The notes below the pieces were generated by a model. That model made no database searches, had not been told where the DNA came from, and was given only the letters and a program-made list of their open reading frames with translations. A DNA stretch of 64,000 nucleotides. Origin: Ruminococcaceae bacterium UBA7080. GTDB lineage: Bacteria; Bacillota; Clostridia; Oscillospirales; Acutalibacteraceae. Both the position numbers and the translations under genes were made by a program. The stretch spans positions 32,769 through 96,768 of the forward strand of contig DKZG01000016.1 in assembly GCA_002493595.1 (NCBI GenBank), given 5' to 3'. This document shows, in pieces, positions 60,787 to 64,000 of the stretch; position 1 is the first letter of the stretch; the number at the start of each line of letters is the position of its first letter.

Positions 60787-61302
60787 TTAATACCATTTCG
60801 TAATCCAGCCGTCCTTGTCAGTAGCGGGTTGAATTTCTTTTTGTTTTGTGGCTACAGTAGTTGTCGTTTTTTCAGCAGCTGATGCAGTCGATTTGGTTCC
60901 TTCTGCCGGACTGTCAGTCTCAAACTCAATATCATTGTCAGCATTGTTTTTTGTTGTGCCTGATGGTTTTTCTGTTATCGGTTTTACCGAACTACTCGGC
61001 TTTGCTGTTTTGTCATCAATCGATAAAACAGTTGTGTGTTTGTCAGCAACATATGTACCGTTTTTATTGGTTAATGCTTTACCATTTGATTGTGTTTCAA
61101 TTTCGATGAATACACCCTGATTCTTTGCTGTTGTTGATATATTGCCTTTATCATCAGTAACAGGCTCATAATAATGAGTTATACCGTTACTGTCTGTAAC
61201 AGCAGTAGTTGAAATATCCTCACTACTGCTGTTTACAGAACAAGAGACAAACGCACTAATAATTATTACTAATACTGAAATAATGAATACTTGTTTTTTC
61301 AT
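60787..61302 (-). CDS. Thr/Ser-rich lipoprotein downstream of the subtilase
   Basis: About 171 residues. Signal peptide with lipobox FVSC (Cys about residue 21), then a low-complexity Ser/Thr/Lys/Asp region with repeated TD-x-x-G motifs (AVTDSNGITHYYEPVTDDKGN) and a short C-terminal segment ATDKDGWITKWY. There is no recognisable folded enzyme domain. ATG 61302 has GGAG six bases upstream; an ATG four codons earlier overlaps that site. It is the third gene after the subtilase and the 41-residue peptide and resembles the lipoprotein near 56 kb in composition. Confidence 0.72.
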   Translation of the reverse strand: MKKQVFIISVLVIIISAFVSCSVNSSSEDISTTAVTDSNGITHYYEPVTDDKGNISTTAKNQGVFIEIETQSNGKALTNKNGTYVADKHTTVLSIDDKTAKPSSSVKPITEKPSGTTKNNADNDIEFETDSPAEGTKSTASAAEKTTTTVATKQKEIQPATDKDGWITKWY

Positions 61303-61304
61303 AA

Positions 61305-61430
61305 TTAACTCCATGGTACTTTGATATCGGTATCAGGTTCGTTGTCAATATCACCACCGCTTGTTGTGATTATATCAACTGTTTTAAATTCTTCAACATC
61401 AGTCTGTGGTTTTGTATATAACTCTTTCAT
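61305..61430 (-). CDS. 41-residue leader-like peptide between subtilase and lipoprotein genes
   Basis: A short gene missed by usual size cut-offs. AAGGAG lies about eight bases ahead of the ATG within the end of the subtilase gene, and the stop overlaps the upstream region of the lipoprotein gene. The sequence begins MKELYTKPQTDVEEFK, continues VDIITTSGGDIDN, and ends acidic with IKVPWS. The plan (Y-x-K-P, then a TTS-GG boundary) resembles leader/core precursors of ribosomally made peptides; no modification enzymes are adjacent. Charge is strongly negative in the C-half. Function unknown. Confidence 0.65.
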   Translation of the reverse strand: MKELYTKPQTDVEEFKTVDIITTSGGDIDNEPDTDIKVPWS

Positions 61431-61433
61431 AAC

Positions 61434-63851
61434 TTATATCTCCTTCTCAAGTAAAGCGCGCACTTCATTTTTTGTGTTTTGATCAATTTCATCATCAGCA
61501 ATAATCTTTGTTGCAACATCATTGAAACTTCTGGTTTTAACGGGAGAATAGAAATACATCCCGTCTATGCATACATAAGCTCTTGCAGATATTTTATCAT
61601 CATAGTGGCTTCTTGGAATTCCCGTAAATACTGCATTGTAATAAGAAATATCACCGTCAACATTACGTTTAACTGCTTCTGTTAATGTAACATTTTCCGT
61701 TCCTGCACGAAGTTTCATACTAACATTTTCAGACTGTTCATTGATTTCTTGGTTAAAAGAATATGCAAATCCATATTCTTTATTTATTCTGTTATATAGG
61801 TTTTCATACTCACTTAAATCAAATCCTAATTTACTTTCATCCAGTACAAATCCAAAACGCAAACCGTTATCTCTTGTTCGTATTTGAGCGCCCTTTGATT
61901 CAATAATAGAATCGGAATTTCTAAAAGCATAACTAATATGGGATTTAAGAGTATTCTCAAAATTAATTTCATGCATCATAGAGCAATTTTCAAATGCACT
62001 TTGCTTTATACTTCTCACATTCGGAGCATCAAAACATCTCAAGCTATAACAATTTTTAAAAGATGTTGCTGTTGATGTTACTCCGTGTGCAGTAACATAT
62101 TTAAGTTCCTCACTATTTGAAAAAGTATAACTAACAAAATCAGTTATGGAATCAGGTAATATAATACTTGTTAAATTACCGGATTCAAATGTACCTTTTA
62201 ATTGTGTTGGCATAATTCCTTTAATTGTTTCCGGGATAATAATATTATTTTTATCGCCGTTATACGCAGTGATTATTCCGCCTTCAGTAATTTCAAAATC
62301 ATTTTCATCAGCAACATACTGAACTGTATAATACCGGGAGCTGATATTGCCGGCATATTTACCATTTTTAATTAATGCATAATTTAACTGCATTTCATTG
62401 TCAATCGTAATCGGTTCTGTGTAAACAGTGCCATTATCTGCACTTGGTATAGTTTTATCAAGAGTATATATGAGCTGAGTGTCGGCAGGGATATTTTCAA
62501 AGGTTACTGTTTGTGTATTTGTAAAAAATCCGCTGTTTATATCCGGCTGAGGAGTGGTATATTCTTTACCATTCAAAAGATTCGGAAAATTGAGCATACC
62601 AAAGCCATAATACTCTCTTTCATCCTCACCCATATCGATTGCAGAGGCTTTGATTTGCTCCTGCACCTCATCAGGAGATAACTTGGGATTCTGCATAAGT
62701 ATGTATGCACAAGCGGCACTTGCTATCGGGCAGGCAAAGGAAGTGCCTGTATAATCAGCATAGTAATCTCCCGACCATAAATCTATGGAATATACATTAT
62801 ATCCCGGTGCGGCAACATCAACCTCCTTGCCATAGTTTGAAAAAGAGCAGATATGATTTGTGTAATCATATGCACCGACTGTTATTGCCGCTTCACAGTC
62901 AGCAGGTGTGCAATATTGGACAGGTAAATTATCATTACCTGATGCAACACATACGGTTACACCCTTATCAACAAGTCTTGATACAAGCTCTGTTTCAAGT
63001 GACATATTTTCCTCAAACAGATAGCCGCCCAAGCTGATATTCATAATATCGGGCAAACTCTTATCTGCAAGGATAGCCTCCATAGCTGCAGTAAATTCGG
63101 ATAAAGAAACATAACCGTATTCATCAATAATCTTATACGGCTTGATTTTGACATTGTCAGGTGTAGCCTGTGCAATAACACCTGCAACTGCGGTACCATG
63201 GCCGTTATCATCCATACAGTCATTTTCATTACCCGATGCACTCATATTAAAAGAGGTGTCTTTAATTCTTCCGTTAAATAATTCGTGATTGTAATCTACA
63301 CCTGAATCAAGCACACCAACAACAATTTCGTTATTATATACTGTTGATTTTTTAATTTCAGCCTTTGCATAATCGGACATCACGGATTCATACGACCATC
63401 TGTCCGAAACCTGATTGGTATCTCCCGAATTTTCATCTGCCATTGTTCTTAAATTCTTTACGATATTGTCCTTAGCGCACAGAATTCTGTCCTTTTCCAC
63501 GGCATAACCCTTTTCGCTCAATTCGTCATAAGCCTGTTCCATAGCCTGCTTATCCTCATACTGCAATACGGTATATTCAAGACCCGAAACACGCTCCAAT
63601 GCAGTATCATCGGAAATATTATCTCTTGTTTTGACAATTAATCTGTCCTCAACTGCATTGGGATTATCTTCGTTAAAGTTTGCTTCAAATGATTCGGAGT
63701 CTAATTCATATTCAGTGTTAAGTTCTTCAACTCTGTTACTGAAAAGCGAAACACTTTTTCTTTCGGTTTCTGCCGCTATTACACTCCGGCATGGTGCAAG
63801 CACAGTCCACGCTATTATGATTGACAGGATTAAACATAGTTGTTTTTTCAT
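61434..63851 (-). CDS. Secreted subtilisin-family (S8) serine protease with leucine-rich repeats
   Basis: About 805 residues. Signal peptide (about 1-27) is followed by a propeptide and an S8 catalytic domain with Asp182 (VGVLDSGVDYN), His218 (DDNGHGTAVAG) and Ser371 (YTGTSFACPIASA). After about residue 430 come a chitobiase/CHB-HEX-type beta domain (YTLDKTIPSADNGTVYTEPI) and a BspA-like leucine-rich repeat block (FESGNLTSIILPDSITDF, AFENCSMMHEINF). No sortase motif. ATG 63851 follows GAGGT by six bases. It opens a unit with the 41-residue peptide and a lipoprotein, and may process exported peptides or degrade host proteins. Confidence 0.92.
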   Translation of the reverse strand: MKKQLCLILSIIIAWTVLAPCRSVIAAETERKSVSLFSNRVEELNTEYELDSESFEANFNEDNPNAVEDRLIVKTRDNISDDTALERVSGLEYTVLQYEDKQAMEQAYDELSEKGYAVEKDRILCAKDNIVKNLRTMADENSGDTNQVSDRWSYESVMSDYAKAEIKKSTVYNNEIVVGVLDSGVDYNHELFNGRIKDTSFNMSASGNENDCMDDNGHGTAVAGVIAQATPDNVKIKPYKIIDEYGYVSLSEFTAAMEAILADKSLPDIMNISLGGYLFEENMSLETELVSRLVDKGVTVCVASGNDNLPVQYCTPADCEAAITVGAYDYTNHICSFSNYGKEVDVAAPGYNVYSIDLWSGDYYADYTGTSFACPIASAACAYILMQNPKLSPDEVQEQIKASAIDMGEDEREYYGFGMLNFPNLLNGKEYTTPQPDINSGFFTNTQTVTFENIPADTQLIYTLDKTIPSADNGTVYTEPITIDNEMQLNYALIKNGKYAGNISSRYYTVQYVADENDFEITEGGIITAYNGDKNNIIIPETIKGIMPTQLKGTFESGNLTSIILPDSITDFVSYTFSNSEELKYVTAHGVTSTATSFKNCYSLRCFDAPNVRSIKQSAFENCSMMHEINFENTLKSHISYAFRNSDSIIESKGAQIRTRDNGLRFGFVLDESKLGFDLSEYENLYNRINKEYGFAYSFNQEINEQSENVSMKLRAGTENVTLTEAVKRNVDGDISYYNAVFTGIPRSHYDDKISARAYVCIDGMYFYSPVKTRSFNDVATKIIADDEIDQNTKNEVRALLEKEI

Positions 63852-63917
63852 TAGCATACCTCGGTAAGATAGATTTATCTTTAAACTATCAAAAATAATT
63901 TATAAAATAAATACCAA

Positions 63918-63956
63918 GGTCAAAATTATTGAAAATCAGGGCAAAATTATCGAAAA
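63918..63956. repeat. Direct repeats with 21-base period upstream of the subtilase
   Basis: Two copies of GG[T/G]CAAAATTAT[T/C]GAAAA start at 63918 and 63939, exactly two helical turns apart. The spacing suits a regulator dimer such as a LytTR-type protein, though the sequence does not match the AgrA consensus. Confidence 0.5.
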
Positions 63957-63990
63957 AAATAAGCACTTCATTTTTGAAGTGCTTATTTTA
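63957..63990. terminator. Terminator at the right edge
   Basis: 12-bp stem AATAAGCACTTC / GAAGTGCTTATT with AT-rich loop and T-runs on both strands. On the minus strand it would end a gene lying outside the window. Confidence 0.8.
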
Positions 63991-64000
63991 ATATTCTATT

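Noticed and set aside
1..64000. CRISPR array, rRNA or tRNA genes
   Set aside because: No regularly spaced direct repeats and no T-loop (GTTCRANNC) cloverleaf pattern was found on reading both strands by eye.

Overview
The window looks like a chromosomal segment of a low-GC, obligately anaerobic Firmicute of the class Clostridia, most likely an Oscillospirales/Ruminococcaceae-like gut commensal. Supporting signs are an IreB-family protein, pyruvate:ferredoxin oxidoreductase, FeoAB, the Asp23-FakA-RecG block, an ECF transporter module, AGGAGG-type ribosome binding sites, TTGACA/TATAAT promoters and intrinsic terminators. The genus assignment is inference. I see no rRNA, tRNA, CRISPR array or intact mobile element.

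Layout. 0-2.4 kb: ireB, a conserved small protein, an aldo/keto reductase and an orphan ABC ATPase. 2.5-7.9 kb (minus): lacZ-acpS-nnr-lipoprotein under one sigma-A promoter. 8-14.2 kb: a phosphoesterase-like protein with an organophosphate-type antiporter, a LysR gene divergent from an AGCS symporter, then an NSS symporter. 14.3-17.9 kb (minus): ecfA1-ecfA2-ecfT-S component-methyltransferase. 18-18.8 kb: an XRE regulator and a mini P-loop protein. 19-26.1 kb (plus): four genes encoding a GH123-like hydrolase, a GH89 alpha-N-acetylglucosaminidase, a metallophosphoesterase and a GH16 lipoprotein, which together suggest host-glycan use. 26.2-33.4 kb: LOG, ymdB, an orphan solute-binding lipoprotein, asp23-fakA-recG. 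33.4-39.2 kb: a GPH symporter, a nucleotidase, and feoA-feoB-FeoB-associated protein with a divergent DtxR-type iron regulator and three matching operators. 39.4 kb: hpf.

40-45.5 kb holds the least explained metabolic locus: a tandem class II aldolase and a class III aminotransferase diverge from a TetR regulator and an FGGY kinase, with paired GTGAG-N6-CTCAC operators between them. 45.6-47.1 kb looks like mobile-element debris: a Thr-rich membrane protein, an RHH protein and the frameshifted 3' end of a tyrosine integrase. 47.1-50.9 kb (minus): a glycerol-3-phosphate dehydrogenase-like trio (DUF1667, FAD oxidoreductase, GlpA) behind a leader terminator, with glpP just upstream, consistent with antitermination. 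51-59.6 kb: an XRE membrane regulator, a HAD phosphatase, PFOR, a Thr/Lys-rich lipoprotein, nadE and an aldose epimerase. 59.8-64 kb: an acidic protein, a probable small RNA with its own promoter and terminator, and an operon of subtilase, a 41-residue peptide and a lipoprotein.

Together the genes suggest a fermentative gut anaerobe that feeds on host or plant glycans and on Na+-coupled amino acid uptake, oxidises pyruvate through ferredoxin, and has iron-dependent ferrous uptake. The best candidates for undescribed biology are the aldolase/aminotransferase/kinase locus, the small RNA near 60.4 kb, the 41-residue leader-like peptide, and the methyltransferase joined to the ECF cassette.
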